A stretch of 64,000 bases of DNA from Cheiracanthium punctorium (GCA_038373885.1 JAWZYV010012406.1:1-64000), one strand, 5' to 3'; counted from the stretch's first letter, positions 47,301-60,673 are shown. Numbers and translations are program-made. The notes: generated from the letters alone by a model not told the origin.

Positions 47301-50110
47301 ATTTCAATTATATTATTTATATAAATTTAGTTCTTAAACGCGATTGCTAGGCTTTTACAATTTCGAATTCTAACTGACAGCTATTTGGGGGGAAAGGGGG
47401 GGGATTTAAAATCTCTCATTTTACATATAATTTATTTGTACCCTTATTCGGAAAAATACTAGTTCAATTGCATAAAAATCCCACGTTTAGAGGGGGGGGG
47501 GGAAGGACACGCGCTCTGTGGTCAGTGAACAACACGGCTTAGAAAAGATTAAGAAAAAAAAAAATTAGGTTCGCAAGAAGAAAACGTAAACAGGAAAGCA
47601 TAATCTAATCATCCAACCCGGAAGTGCCAAAACATTCCAAAAACCCTCAAGGTCAAGTTCATGGAAAGAGCAAAACGGGGGAAACCCCTAGTTTATCTGT
47701 CACCGAGATGCCATTCATCAACTGAGGAGGAGAGGGGACCGGGCAAATCTATGGGTAATATAGCTGATGATAATAATCGTTTTTTCCGACACCGGTTTAG
47801 AAATTACTCTCATACCGTATCATAGACGAACCGAAAAGAGAAAGGATGTGGGGGGCTGTCCGTATAAAATAAACTATCCCTTTTTTTTTTTTCCAACTGA
47901 GCATAACAAAATCAACCCTATATAGTCCATGGATGGTCCATAAACGAGAGCACACTACAATTCCAAAAGGATAAATAATAAATAGTTATCAACATAAAAA
48001 CTTTAATTCACATTCTTAAAATACAAATAATTTAGATTGAAACATCAACCGATGAGAATAAGGATGGAAATTACAAGTTAGCAAGTTATAAAAGTTCTTT
48101 TACAGGATCTTGTAAAATTCCATCAACAGTCACATATAAGTTTTTTTTTTTTTTTTTTTTTTTTTTAATGGGTTATTCGCAATTCTCACCAAGTTTGACG
48201 ACAATACATAAAAATTTTTATTTTTCCGTTCAACTTTGTTTTTAGACTAAAGAATTGTAAATAAATTTTATAATATATAGTATATATATTAACTAAAACG
48301 CTTTTATAGCAATATGAACTTAAAAAGTAAACAATAATCTTTAACTACAAAGGTTTCGTTCGACAGCACTCAGTAGAACTTAACGTTTTGAATTAAGCTT
48401 AAATAAGAATAAAGTGATTGGCTAAAGAAAATTAGTTTAATGTTAAAAAAAAAAGCGTAGGGTGCTTTTTTACTTACATTTTCATACAGTCTTTACTAAT
48501 GGTTCCGAAGGAAGAATAAAAAAGACAATCTGATATCATAAGCACCCCGTTTATAGCATTTGTATTTTCTAGTAAGTTTACCTCGACTCTACTGTATGAA
48601 TAATAACGTGTAATGCATATTTTACAGTGCAGACCACCAGATCCCGTAGTTTAATATAATTAGTGTTTTTAATAAAAAAGAAAAATTAAACCCATTTTTT
48701 TTGGAGGGGGAGGGGGGGTTGAAAGGGGAGGATCGATAACATAAAGCTTGAAATAGTTTAATAAGCTTCTTTCACACGTTTGTTATTGTTTTAATATAAT
48801 ACATTTATATTAAAGATTAAATATATAACACAAATTCAATGTTTTATTCTAAAGTATGAAATAATGCAGTATAACTTTTGAATAATAATAAAAAAAAGTT
48901 TTAAATCATCTAAAAAAGGCGTGGGGGGAGGGGGGGTAACAATCCCACAAAAACACATTTTTTTAAAGGGGGAGTACTTACTTATAAAAAAGGGAAACAG
49001 CATATATGCACAAAAACATACAAAAATACGCTAGGAACTATAACGCATTTTCTCTCCAAAATATAACGTAAAATGATAATTTGCTCTAAAGTAACGATAT
49101 TCTCGATTCGACAATATTTTGCCACCGAAAATTTTCTCTACATATACATAAAGTAAAATAACTTATCCGAAACAGTAAATACACAAAAATGCACCATAAA
49201 TGGAGCAAGACTCAATTTAGCTTAATACATTTTCTAGATTTTCCAAATTTAATGAAGTACTGCATGTAGGAACATTAGCCTATCAAGAATCTAATGAGCA
49301 TCCATTAAAATAATGCACTGTCAGCATTACGAACAGCAGCACTGCAATTAGCAAGAGCCGGGAAAAGAATAAATTACATTAAAACTGCTTGTTGATTTTT
49401 ATTACATTTAAATATATATAACAAAACCATTACTATCAACAGCAAAATAAAATTCCATAAATTACCAGTAGTAGATGGAAAAAACTGAATTTCTATTTTG
49501 CATCGTTAATTTCCAGTGAAACTTGAAACAAAAAACTTTTTTTTTAATGCAACACTATCATTATTAGATCATCAATAATAATAGTTGATATGATGCTCCT
49601 GTTATACTGTTTGATAAGATAATTTGGAATTTATTTTTTCTTTGTTTAACAATAAAAGACAATACGAAGCGCTAATGAAAGAGCACTTATTGCTTTATAC
49701 GTCTATAACATCAAAGTATAAAAAGGAAATTAAAAACAATGAGAATTAAAAACTATAAATCCTGTTTGATTCAATTGCTGGACGGTGTACATCGTCTCTT
49801 GGCGCGCACATCTTCATCATTAGAAAAGAATTACTAATGATATCTCTAATGGATTAACAAAAATCTTATTTATGTAAATGTTCTACAGTACAATATTTTC
49901 TCTCGACCTTAGTACTGAAGGATTTCATTTCTGCGAAACACTGCGATACTTAAAATATCAATAAATAAAAACCAATTTAATATATTTTCACCGATTTAAA
50001 ATATTATATTTACGTTCCTTTTTTACACTGCTTAAAATGTTCTATTAAAATTTTTTCAACAAATGGATTATGGAACAACATTAATGTGACAGCACTCACT
50101 TTGGAACACT
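44388..50110. other. Long AT-rich noncoding stretch
   Basis: Nearly 6 kb with no exon, RNA gene or bounded element that I can support. It contains G runs (46603-46616, 47390-47403, 47491-47502, 48702-48718), poly(T) at 48138-48166 and AT-rich filler. Confidence 0.5.
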
Positions 50111-50135
50111 TCTAACCTTCCTCATTTTTTGTATC

Positions 50136-50312
50136 TTGGAGGGGGGGGCCTTAGGCGTTGGACTTAAGGTGGGCTCTAACGCGTGCTCGAGTTACATCTG
50201 GAGAAAACCGCCCAAAACTCCAAATCGTTGCACCAATTTTCGCGCGATTAGTCCGAATCCGGGATCTTCACACTTCAGCCATCTACTATATTCAGTGATT
50301 TCATCCACCAGG
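50136..50312 (+). repeat. Dispersed repeat family C, copy 2
   Basis: It shares CTAACGCGTG, GAGTTACATCT-like, CAAAACTCCA and CACTTCAGCCAT, in order, with 59090-59240. A hAT MITE has inserted at its right edge. No coding frame is conserved between copies. Confidence 0.55.
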
Positions 50313-50479
50313 CATGGGCGCCGGCAGCATAGGGCAAGGGTGGGCAATGCCCCCCCTTGATTTTTGTATGCAGTGTTTTCCCTTGCTTTTTTGCTCTTTC
50401 CAACATGCTAATTGCTAACAATACGTTGAAGTAGTCTTTGCCCCCCCCCCTACTGGGAAATATTCTGCCGGCAGCCATG
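50313..50479 (-). mobile_element. hAT MITE, family B, copy 1
   Basis: A perfect 8-bp duplication CCACCAGG (50305-50312, 50480-50487) surrounds 167 bp. The ends are CATGGGCGCCGGCAG and, from the right, CATGGCTGCCGGCAG. The interior carries a C run and a CAATGCCCCCC block. It is inverted relative to 53320-53474. Confidence 0.9.
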
Positions 50480-51132
50480 CCACCAGGTCATGGTAAAGAC
50501 TGATTAATCTTATTATAGTGTTAATTAATTTCAAGTGCATGTTTAATAACTAACATACATTAAGACTGGTGGTGGGGGAGGGGGGAGCCGAGCCACTTAT
50601 CAAATCATGAGGACCAGTTATCTTAAGGATCAATATACACAAATAGGGCCATTCCATGTCACGTGTAGGACAGATTTTAACGTTTCTGATACATTTCCCC
50701 CCCCCCCCCCGCTTTTTAAAGCTAAATCTAATATGTTGAGTTAAGAGTATAAGATTTCCCCTTACTTTTAATGTATAGTTTAAAATTTTATTGTTCCTGA
50801 GTTTGAAACTAGGTGCATTCATATAAGCATCACGTGTGGGACAAGATCGCACCTGACACTTGTATAAATCATTCCAGCTACAATCTGGGTGAACCTTTAA
50901 AATATGAACTACACATTAAAATTAAGGTAAATCTCTATGTTTTCAATTCAGCAAATTAAATTTAGCTGAAAAAAAAAATTATAGCATGTTTAACAAATGA
51001 TAATGTGTAAAGAAAGCTGACATTTCTGCCCCACATGTGACATGGATTGCCTTAATAACAACGTGATTATTTCAGAAACTAGAAAAAAGGCCGCAATAAT
51101 CGGAGTACCTTAAGTGACAGAATGAGCAAGAC

Positions 51133-51446
51133 CAGAGGTCGATCTAAATTTTTTCAGGATCCCATTTTTGTGAAAACTGCTTATTTTTGTGAATTTCAGT
51201 ACTTATTTTTGTGAATTTTCAAACCAGTTTTGAATTAAGGTCACTTTTTACTATTAAAATAACTGATAAAACAGATTAAAAAGTATGATAAAATGCCAAT
51301 GAAGGGCCGTTTTAATCGATTATATTTTTAGGAAGGGGCCGTTTTAATCGATTATATTTTTGCGAAGGGGTCGTTTTAATCGATTGTAATTTTATGAAGA
51401 CGCCGCAAAGGCAAAATGGTCCCAATTTTCGTCTGCTCGATCCCTG
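51133..51446 (+). mobile_element. Probable hAT MITE, family D, copy 2
   Basis: It starts CAGAGGTCGATCTAAA and, from the right, CAGGGATCGAGCAGACG. It shares the TATTTTTGTGAATTT repeats with 38775-39095 and has three GAAGGGGCCGTTTTAATCG-type units, one to two more than the first copy. Confidence 0.6.
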
Positions 51447-52985
51447 AAGGGTGGAAAATAATTTAGACACGCATCGTATTTTTCAGAAAGAAAAATAGTT
51501 AATAAACATTTACTTTATTTAAAATGTGCACGCTTCATCTTTATAGGTACACATAGAAGTTAAAGAAACTTCTGTGTGGAATGCATTTTATATTTCATTT
51601 TATTGATTCGAATTATTTAGAATAATTTTTTCGGCGAATGACGTTTTTATTAATCAATATGCAATAATAAAAAATGGATCAATGAATATATTTCGGGGGG
51701 AGGGGAAGATTAATACTTCACTGTTGTTTTACAAATGTTACTACTGGTTTACCGGTTTACGATAATACCCCAATATATTCATTGAGGAATCCTTCTGTAA
51801 AAATGATTCCCTTATGCTCATATAATATATACATACATAGTAAATTAATTTAATTAATCAATCAGATTATAGATTGATAGGTCTAACTTTTTTGCAGACT
51901 TTCTTTTTAAACAATATAGAATCTGACACATGAAATTGTGATTCTGAAACTCATGTTGACTCTTCAGATTCTCATACAATCGTTCCACTAGAAAATGTTG
52001 AATGTAAAGTACGACTTTCAAATAAACGACGTTTTTCATCGAAATTTTGTGGAGTAAAAGAACACCCTCCCCAACCCAACCCACTCCTTCAGCAAGAATG
52101 ACAAATGACGTTCCTAAATACAGAACACATCCCTGCTCTCCCCCAAAATATTCCATTCATATCCAACCTGTTGCTTTTCTATTCAAAGAAAGCGGTTTCG
52201 TGTTGAGGGGGAGGTCAAAAGTGGGCGACCTACTCCTGAACCCAGTTATTACGAATTCTTACATCTGAACACATGGGTTTGTGACATGTTTGTATTTTAT
52301 AAATCTGTTGGACACAAGCTTTTAGATTCTCTCCGCTGATTGATTGATAATATCTGAGAGACTTTTGACCTTAATCTAGACCAAAGTTGTTCAACACAGG
52401 GGGCGCGGGCCACAGTTCGGCCAGTGAAAAGTTTAAATGCGATCTGCTTAGTATTCGTTAGAATTTTTTATTTCCTAATAGCAATTTTTAAAGAGAGGGG
52501 GAGAGGTTGCAGAAAAACAATTCGTTAAAAAAAAAGAGAAAACTAACAGTATGGTAAGCTTTTTTTTTTTTTTAATCATAAGTGGGCAAACAAATAGCCA
52601 AAGAAATTTCAAGGAGAAGCTATTTTTAATGTGTTTACTTATTATTACTTTTGTCGAAAGCCGCAGCGAAGTATTTATTGTCATTCCTTTTACGCTATAC
52701 CCTTTAACATCCGTCTATTTTTATTTTATGAAATCGATAAATTTCTTTTACAGATACAATAATAGAAGGTATCACCCTAAAATGTCCCTCTCTACCCCCA
52801 CGAGAAAACATACAGCCCCAGAGATTTAACGAGCACGTTCGCCACATGTACACGTTCTGCGTGTGTGTATGGGAGAAAATCAGGAGGGGGGGGGATAGCT
52901 TTTGTGAGCATGTCTGTGAGAGAATTTTTTTTTTAAATCCTTAAATAAAATAAATAAGCATAAATACTATTTTGAAAATAGATAC
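51447..52985. other. Noncoding sequence
   Basis: No gene recognised; contains G runs (51695-51704, 52886-52895) and a T run (52560-52574). Confidence 0.5.
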
Positions 52986-53319
52986 AGTTTTAACAGGGTT
53001 TCGGACTCGCCCACAAACTCCAAAAAAACCCGGGTAGGTTTTTGAAAAAAAAAAAACAATAAAACCCACACAGAAATGTTTTTTGTTTTTTTTTTTTTTT
53101 TTTTTGAGGGGGGGGGGGTTATTAAAAATTATCAAAGTTTTTCCTTTTTTTCATTTAAATCATTTGTTATTTGACATTAAATACATATAATTAATATTAC
53201 CAACATAACTTAGTCCATTATATTAGATAAATATAAATATGCCAATTTAATTATTTCAAAATTATTTTTCCAACTTCAACATAAAGAATAACCACCTTTT
53301 TAAGAATAATACCTTGAGC

Positions 53320-53474
53320 TATGGGCGCCGGCAGAATATTTCCCAGGGGGGGGGGCAAAGACTACTTCGACGTATGGTTACCATGTTGGAAAGAGCAAAA
53401 AAGCATGAGAAAACACAGCATTCAAAAATCGGGGGGGCATTGCCCCCCACCGCCCTATGCTGCCGGCGCCAATG
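53320..53474 (+). mobile_element. hAT MITE, family B, copy 2 (nested)
   Basis: A perfect 8-bp duplication CCTTGAGC (53312-53319, 53475-53482) surrounds 155 bp. The ends are TATGGGCGCCGGCAG and, from the right, CATTGGCGCCGGCAG. Similarity to 50313-50479 runs throughout, including AGCAAAAAAGCA and the GGGGGGGCATTGCCCCCC hairpin. Confidence 0.9.
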
Positions 53475-54061
53475 CCTTGAGCCCATTCTATCTGCAATAT
53501 TTGTTTTGAAATGAACAGGTATAGAATGCAGGCTGGATAACTTAGTAATTTATCTCTAATAAATAAGTTTTTAAATACGAATAAAATATGTAATTATCAG
53601 TTTAGTGACCAAAAAAAAAAAAAAAAAATCCTTTCCCAGATAAGAGAGGAATGGGACGGGCCTCCCTCTTACAGCTTACAAGCATGCATCTCAAGAATGA
53701 ATAATGAATTCATGTTCAGGAAACCATCCTGTATTCTATTAGTTGCTGCATTACTTTAGTACTGAGAAATATAAAACTGATTCATTATACATTGTTTATG
53801 TGAGATTTAATATCAGACATATTAATCTTAGATATTTTAAAGTAAAAAGGAATATATATTCAAAGCACAAATGAATAACTATAAAGAAAATTATTAATTA
53901 AATAGTAGTTTTGCAGTTAGCCTGCAAAGGGTTTACTGACTTATATTCTAACTAGAAAATATAACTATGACTTAAAAGACAAAGGTAAAAAAATTTAAAA
54001 GTTCATAAATTTAAAAAGTAATAGAAAACAGCCAATCAAAAACAACATATTTTTCTATAAA

Positions 54062-54218
54062 CAGTAGCATAGCCAGAAAATTTTTTTAGGGAGGGTTTAG
54101 ACACTGATGTAACGGATAATCCACATTATGGATCGCATTCTTGATGTCAATAATAGAACTTTGCTAAATTTTAGGGGGGGGGGCTGACACCTAACCCCTC
54201 CCCCTCGCTACGCCACTG
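54062..54218. mobile_element. Short hAT MITE (nested)
   Basis: The ends are CAGTAGCATAGCCAGA and, from the right, CAGTGGCGTAGCGAGG. The flanks TCTATAAA and GTCATAAA match at 5 of 8 positions, a probable decayed duplication. 157 bp, with a G run at 54174-54183. Confidence 0.65.
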
Positions 54219-54502
54219 GTCATAAAACAAATTAGGAGCTCTTTATAAACGTCAGCAGAAAAAGATAGTACTGCATTAAAGTTGAAGTTATTTTTATATT
54301 TTAATTAATTAATTAATTATTTTGTAATGAAAGTTTTCTTTTACACTAAAATTATTCTGTTTTGAAATAAAACCATAATATTTAAATCCAAAAAGTGTTA
54401 TACTGTAAAAAAAAATCTTAATAAAACCCAAAAATACCCAATAAAACGCACCCGGGTTGGGTTTTTCTTTTTAAACGGTTTTTTAAAAACACTGATTTTT
54501 AA

Positions 54503-57480
54503 GGATAAGTATTTTGTAATATGATAACGAAAGGACATGAGTGGTTGACTAATAATTTAAATGTTTGAATAATTTGTTCTACAGATCCAAATGCATTTCA
54601 CAAAATTCAAATAAGCAATCGGAAAGTGGAACGAGGGTGCATTGATAAGTGTGAGGCTAAATTGATAATTTTCTCTTTAGTCAGTCAAATTCAAGAAGTA
54701 ATAAGCATTGTTCCCGTTGGTATGGTATAAATACTCTGGTTGAATTCCTGTTAAAACTTTTTAATAGTGTTAATTCCACAGTAAAGTCAAAAGTGAAAAC
54801 ATCCAACACATACTTAATATAAAATGAAGAGGAATTTAAAACATTTGTGGAAGAAAGAAAAAAAGTGAAATACTTCAAGTTCGAGGATAACAATACAAAT
54901 ATTCATCGTCTAGACTACAGAGAAAATTCTTTAAAAATAATACTATTACGAGCTGCTTAAGTCTAGTGTGCTAGATAGCGGGAGAGGGAGAAAAGTAAGG
55001 AGGGGGGGGGGGACAGCTGATCTTTCCAGATGCCAGTTATCAGAGGTGCTGACAAAATCCTAAAACAAAATTTCAACACCAGTCTTTTAAGGTCAGCAAA
55101 ACTAAAACAAAATGAAAGCAAGTGGGAAAAATAACACTTTTTATTTTATTTTTGTATGTGTATATTATCTTTAGTAACTGCAATAATATACAAACGTAAA
55201 AAATCAGAATAATTAAAGAATACGAAATCTGTTATGCTTCCAAAATATTTTTTCCTTACCCAATTAAAGATACAATTACTTATAAAATAATTTTTTCGAA
55301 AGAGAATTTTACATCGGGATGCTAGTCTAAAAAGTTAAAGTGCTTTTGTCGGATCAGTTGTAATATAACATAAAGTTGACACAAATTAATTATAAAACAA
55401 TTTTGGCTGTTATTATTATTTTAATTGGCTGTATCGTTTCTTTCATTTACAGAATTTTCTATTGGATTTCACGATTTCCCCCCCCCCAATAAATAAATGC
55501 GAAAGTTATGACCATGGAAGATATTTAATCGAAATTGTGTTGTGCAACCCCCTTACCCTCCAAAAGAGGATTCATTTAACTAATTATTTCAGGCAATGTT
55601 CCTTTAAAAAAAAAAAAAAAAAAAAAAATGAAAGAAAAGGAAAGAAATCCCCACTTGTCACAACTTCGTAGCTTAGAACGGCAACTGTTTTTATTATTTC
55701 TTACTTCATAACTAAAGTATTGATTTTACAAAGAATAAGTTACTTACAGAATGCTGTATAAAATATATTTTAAAAAATTAGATGAAATGATAAGTCATAA
55801 GATATCGAAGACAAAAGTAAACATGCAAAAATGAGGTTTTAAAATCTTAAATTAAGCACACGAATTGTACTAATAAACCTTCTAGATATTCAATTATGGT
55901 TCATAAAATGCATAAAATCTTCCAAATGTTGAGAGATTATAAATAAAAATCTGAAGAAAAGAGAGGAAGTCAAAACACTAAAAAACAATCACCTATTTCT
56001 GTTAATATCGATCTTTTAAGTATGATTCACTTTCGTTCACGCTTCGACGCTCTAAAAGGATAGAGTAATTAATAATTTTTCATCGAACGTTCAACATAGC
56101 AAATCAAATTATCGAATAGCATTTGTTTTCGTATATTTTCATACTTTCTAGAAAGTAACGTCAACCTCTTTTTTACGCGTATTAAAATTAATATATATAC
56201 ATTTATATATATATATCGGATGATTTTTTCAAAAATCGTACAAAGCACGCTTGTAAACAGTAAATTTGTATGCAAAATTCTAGGAAAAAAAAAAAAAAAT
56301 CATACACACAGAAATAGTTCTGCAAAACTGATTTGGCCATTATCCATGTCAAAAATTTCTGTAAAATACTGAATTTTGTGAAGATTTGTTTCTATGATAC
56401 TTCCTAAGTTTACACTATGAAAAAGTTCATAATGCGTAGTGAAGACTGATTCTGAATGTTTTCACGCCGATGGCATTGATACTCTAAAAAGAATTTATAT
56501 GTTACATTGTTTCTTAAAAGAGCAATTACGAAAGTTAAATATATATTTTTTAAACGTACAGCGTGTGTTCACTGCAGATAATCCCGTCCATTTACTAAAT
56601 CTTTGGAATAAGTTTATAAATACGTTTTGCCTCCTACGAGTTGCTTCAAATTTCAATGTCGCTATTTAGCCTACTTTCGTACTTATCCTAACAAAACTGA
56701 ACTACCTAAAATAAAAAATATTTTTTTCCTGCGAAAAATTTAATAAGTGCACTAGTTACATATGCATTTAAAATCCACTTTAAAAAAGTCTCTCCCTTAA
56801 GTGACCACCTTCCTCAACAACATATGTACAAAACCAGAGATAGTTCTTTAAGTTCATAATCTTTTAAATAATTTATTTATTCATAAGCAGCATTCGTAAT
56901 TTTTTTTAGCAAATCGAAATTTAGATTTATTTAACAGAAGTAATTCAGAAGTGAAGTGTAACAGAAGTAATTCAAAAAGGGAGTCTTGATGCAAATAGAT
57001 TCCTTAACAGCTGCTGCAACCGATTTTTTCCAACTGTTAACATGGAAAAATATACAAAAAAATAAAAAGGAAAAATCACTGAACTATGGTGCTAGAATTT
57101 ATCGAGATGCCATTTTTATTCGTGGGTCGAGGGAAGAGAATATACAAAACTCCACACATACATTGATTGCAGTGTTTGTTCTCCACAGGAATTCGAAATC
57201 ACCATTCAGCACTGCTGCCAAAAACAAACTTCAAGTTTACGCAAATGTAGATTAAGAATTCCTCCCAATAGAAGGCGAGCTACTTTAAGTGATTTGTAAA
57301 ATCCCCGTGTGATGAGATTACCGAAGGTATTGAGAGAGAGAGAGAATATGACAAAGATAGATGGACCACTGGAATACACTTCACGTCTTTTCCCGTTCAC
57401 TTATTGCCTCTCGGCACACACAGAAATATGTCTGCATATGAAGCTGTCATAGACAATTTTTAACGACATTCACTGAATGT
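54503..57480. other. AT-rich noncoding sequence
   Basis: No gene or bounded element recognised. Contains G run 55002-55012, A run about 55605-55628 and (AT)n at 56203-56216. Confidence 0.5.
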
Positions 57481-57797
57481 ACACTAATAGTATTAATATA
57501 AAATAATTTTAAAAAATTAAGTCAATGCCTACTTAGGTCAACAAAGAAAAATTTTATTTTAGTTACTCTTTATTAAAATAATTTAATTTAATTAATGAAT
57601 TAATATTTGAAAAAACTGTATTAACATCAAGTGTTACACTAATAGTATTAATATAAAATAATATTAAAAAAAGATTAAGTCAATACCTACTTAGGTCAAC
57701 AAAAGAAAAATTTTACTTTAGCTACTTTTTATTAAAATAATTAATTAATTTTAATTAATGAATTAATATTTGAAAAAACTGTATTAACATCAAGTGT
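57481..57797. repeat. Tandem duplication, about 155-bp unit x2
   Basis: ACACTAATAGTATTAATATA begins at 57481 and again at 57636. Both copies end AACATCAAGTGT. A few substitutions and small indels separate them. Confidence 0.9.
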
Positions 57798-57956
57798 CAT
57801 CCACTACAAGTTAAAAAAGGTATTTGAACTTGAGTGGATGAATAAAATGTACTTTATTAACGACTGAAAATTTGAAAAAAATTTATATATATATTGAGAG
57901 TGCGAACTAATAGTAGGAATCGAATGAATGAACAGCGATAATTATAATTAAAAATA

Positions 57957-58100
57957 CAGTAAAACTTCGCTAGAACGATAAAATTTTGCGGTGCCGCGCA
58001 ATTTCCAAACGATATAATATATCATCAATATAACGATACATCCCTCTAGAACGATAATTTTATTGGCTACCGTAAGTATCATTGTATCAAGGCTTTACTG
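57957..58100. mobile_element. 144-bp Tigger/mariner-type MITE
   Basis: TA flanks both ends. The ends are CAGTAAAACTTCGCTAGAAC and, from the right, CAGTAAAGCCTTGATACAAT. No coding capacity. Confidence 0.75.
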
Positions 58101-58142
58101 TATATAAGTAGTGTTGACTCTAGATTAATTTGGCAGGGCGCA

Positions 58143-58262
58143 GCGCCCGGCGGCCTTTTTGTTATCTTTTTAGCGCCCGGCGGCCTTTTTGTTATCTTTT
58201 TAGCGCCCGGCGGCCCTTTTGTCGTCTTTTTAGCGCCGGGCGGCCCTATTTCTCTTCTTTAT
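58143..58262 (+). repeat. 30-bp GC-rich tandem repeat x4, subterminal in the 3.24-kb element
   Basis: GCGCCCGGCGGCCTTTTTGT-type units start at 58143, 58173, 58203 and 58233. A related GGCGGCCCTTTTT block occurs beside the opposite end (61319-61333). Confidence 0.9.
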
Positions 58263-58984
58263 GCGCCCTCCTGCTTTTACATTTTTATTATTATTAGTAA
58301 ACAACCAGCACTTTTCATTTCCTACATACCATTTGCGGCCCATCACGATAATACGTTAATTAAAACGGTTACGATTGAGTACAATAATCCCATCATAAAA
58401 ATAGGTTCGATTGAAAACGGCCCTTTCACAAAAACTGTCTATGAAATCCGATCTTTCCCCACAAATGTAATTTATTAAAATGCTTTTTTCAAATATTCTA
58501 CTCTTTCAGATCGAAATACTCCTACTATCCTTTTCTTTGTTTTCTTTTGCGCGAGCCGAACAGCCGAGTAACCCGAAAAGGCCCCACTTGTATGTTTTGT
58601 TTTTGCTGACTCAAGCGAGAAGCCCGATCGGCTTTTCACTTAGGAGTTGGGGGAAGAAAATACGGTTGGGAAATTCAAAATTTTCTCAAGTTATCTAAAA
58701 ATTTCTGATTCCATCTGTCAATCCTCAAATATCGGTGGCTACGTTTGATAAATATGCAGTTGCGAATTATCAAACAATCATTATACCAGAGTTCGTCGTG
58801 AGCTGTATATAATTATTGCTCTTCTCGATGTCTTTAATAGTTTCGCAACACTAGCAAGTCCCCCCCGCCCTAAACGATTTGCTCTTCTTAATCGGCTTTC
58901 TTAGTACATATTATTCGTAATGTATAACAGTTATTTACTAATCATATATAATTACAGATGATACAGAAAGAATGCCTTAGCAAA

Positions 58985-59240
58985 ACCACGTATTGCGATT
59001 CGAAAATTCGCGGGATTTGCTTGTTTGTTATGGCAAGCTTAGACAAGGGATATCTTCTAAGGGGGGGGGGTGCCTTCGTTGGGTGACTTTTTAAGGAGTT
59101 CTAATGTGTATTGACGCGTACATCTTGATGAAACCGACCAAAACTCCAGACCGACAGTCGCGTGGGCGGGGCCCGCCGAACGTGGGAACTTCAACACTTC
59201 AGCCATGTACCATGTTCAGTGGCTTTATCTACTCAAATCC
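58985..59240 (+). repeat. Dispersed repeat family C, copy 3
   Basis: Matches 7860-7960 in its first half (TATGGCAAGCTTAGACAAGG) and 50136-50312 in its second half (CAAAACTCCAGACC, CACTTCAGCCATGTACC). It thus links the other two partial copies. Confidence 0.55.
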
Positions 59241-59340
59241 ATCTGAAAATCGAGGGATTTGCGACGTTTTGGGAATACAGCAATTGAAACACATTATGCT
59301 TTTGCCAAAATCAGAGCATAATAATGATCTTTTTCTTTAG

Positions 59341-59515
59341 CAATGTAGTGCTAGGGTTATTGGCGCCCGGTGCGGTCTTTCAGTTTGCCGCTCATTCTGC
59401 CCCCATTTCGGTCCTTTAGTTTTCCACTTTATTATTTCTAAGTGTCCTGCCGGCCACCATGTTTGTTTTTTTGCCGCCGGGGCGGACCCCCCCCCCCCCA
59501 CTTATTACGCCACAG
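59341..59515. mobile_element. Probable hAT MITE within the 3.24-kb element
   Basis: Left end CAATGTAGTGCTAGGG, right end read inward CTGTGGCGTAATAAGTGG, with GGCGCCCGG and GCCGCCGGGGCGG blocks inside and a C run at 59488-59499. No convincing target duplication. Confidence 0.45.
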
Positions 59516-60673
59516 TTTTAATTACATAAAAGTGGAGTAAATGCAGAATTTAGTAAATCAGACTATTGACAAGATTTGGTAATCTAAATATTCATATTAT
59601 ACACCTTCCGATTTTAAAATTCTCAACATTTTAATGAATGAAGAAAGGAAAAAAAAATAATAATAAAAGCAAAAGAAAGCTAGTTCTGGAAAAGGATGTC
59701 TTCAGAAAACAAATTGTGTCATAAGTTAACAGCTAGGTTATTCATAAAACAAACTGTCATCAATTTAAGCTTATTTTCAGTTGAAAAAAAAAAAAAAAAA
59801 AAAAAAAGAAAAAGAATTCTGGAAGGTTTATTAATAGATAATTTGCTTAAGTACTTTTGGCACCAGGATGTTGATTATTTTAATTATATTAAGCTGAATG
59901 AAGAAATTAAAAACATTTGATAGTTAAAATAAATATTGATTAGTACTATTTTTATTTTAAAAAGATTACAGCAAGGTTTAAGAAAGAAAATTTAGTGTTT
60001 TTAAAGAGAGCTTTTTAAGTATGTTACAAGAAATTAAAAATAAAGCTTTATGAAAAATAAATTATTGAAAATATTTTAACTTTATTTCATACATACCTTT
60101 GGAAAATTCTGTGAGTTAAAAAAAAATATTAATTTTATACCTGCTAAAAAACTTACATGTAGTAATTATTTTTATTTATTTTAAAGAAATAGTACTTTTT
60201 AAAAAACTTATATTCACTTTTCATGAATGAGCAGGCATTAAATTAGAAGTGAAAGAGGAATAACAAATATATTTCAGTGATTTGATTTGATATGGTGTTG
60301 TACATTCCAACCATAGGATGTATTACAAAATTTGCATGACCATGTCATTTTTTCCAGCAATCTTCTGTGTTCTGAATTAAATTTCCCCAATTTCTGTAGT
60401 TATCAATTGATGGATGAGTTAAATTGTTTGATGCAATTTTAATAATGTCTAATATTAATAAGGGTAACTTTGAAAATCTTTACTTGGTACTCATTCAATA
60501 ATTATTGCAAACAAAAGAATTTAAATAAAATTCTGTATTATATAATTAAATTTTATACATCCTGCATTGCAGAAATTTTATTATTTTTATTACATGCTTA
60601 ACGCATCTACCCTAATCCACTTACACTGACAGTCCTTTTCTGTTTAAAAGTTTGTATAGTACTTTTATACGTG

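Larger units (their letters stand above)
52994..54494. mobile_element. 1.5-kb hAT-like element containing two MITEs
   Basis: The left end is CAGGGTTTCGGACTCG and the right end, read inward, CAGTGTTTTTAAAAAACC. Flanking 8-mers are AGTTTTAA and ATTTTTAA (7 of 8). AAACCC/GGGTTT blocks sit inside both ends. Two shorter hAT MITEs (53320-53474, 54062-54218) are nested. No transposase is seen. Confidence 0.5.
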
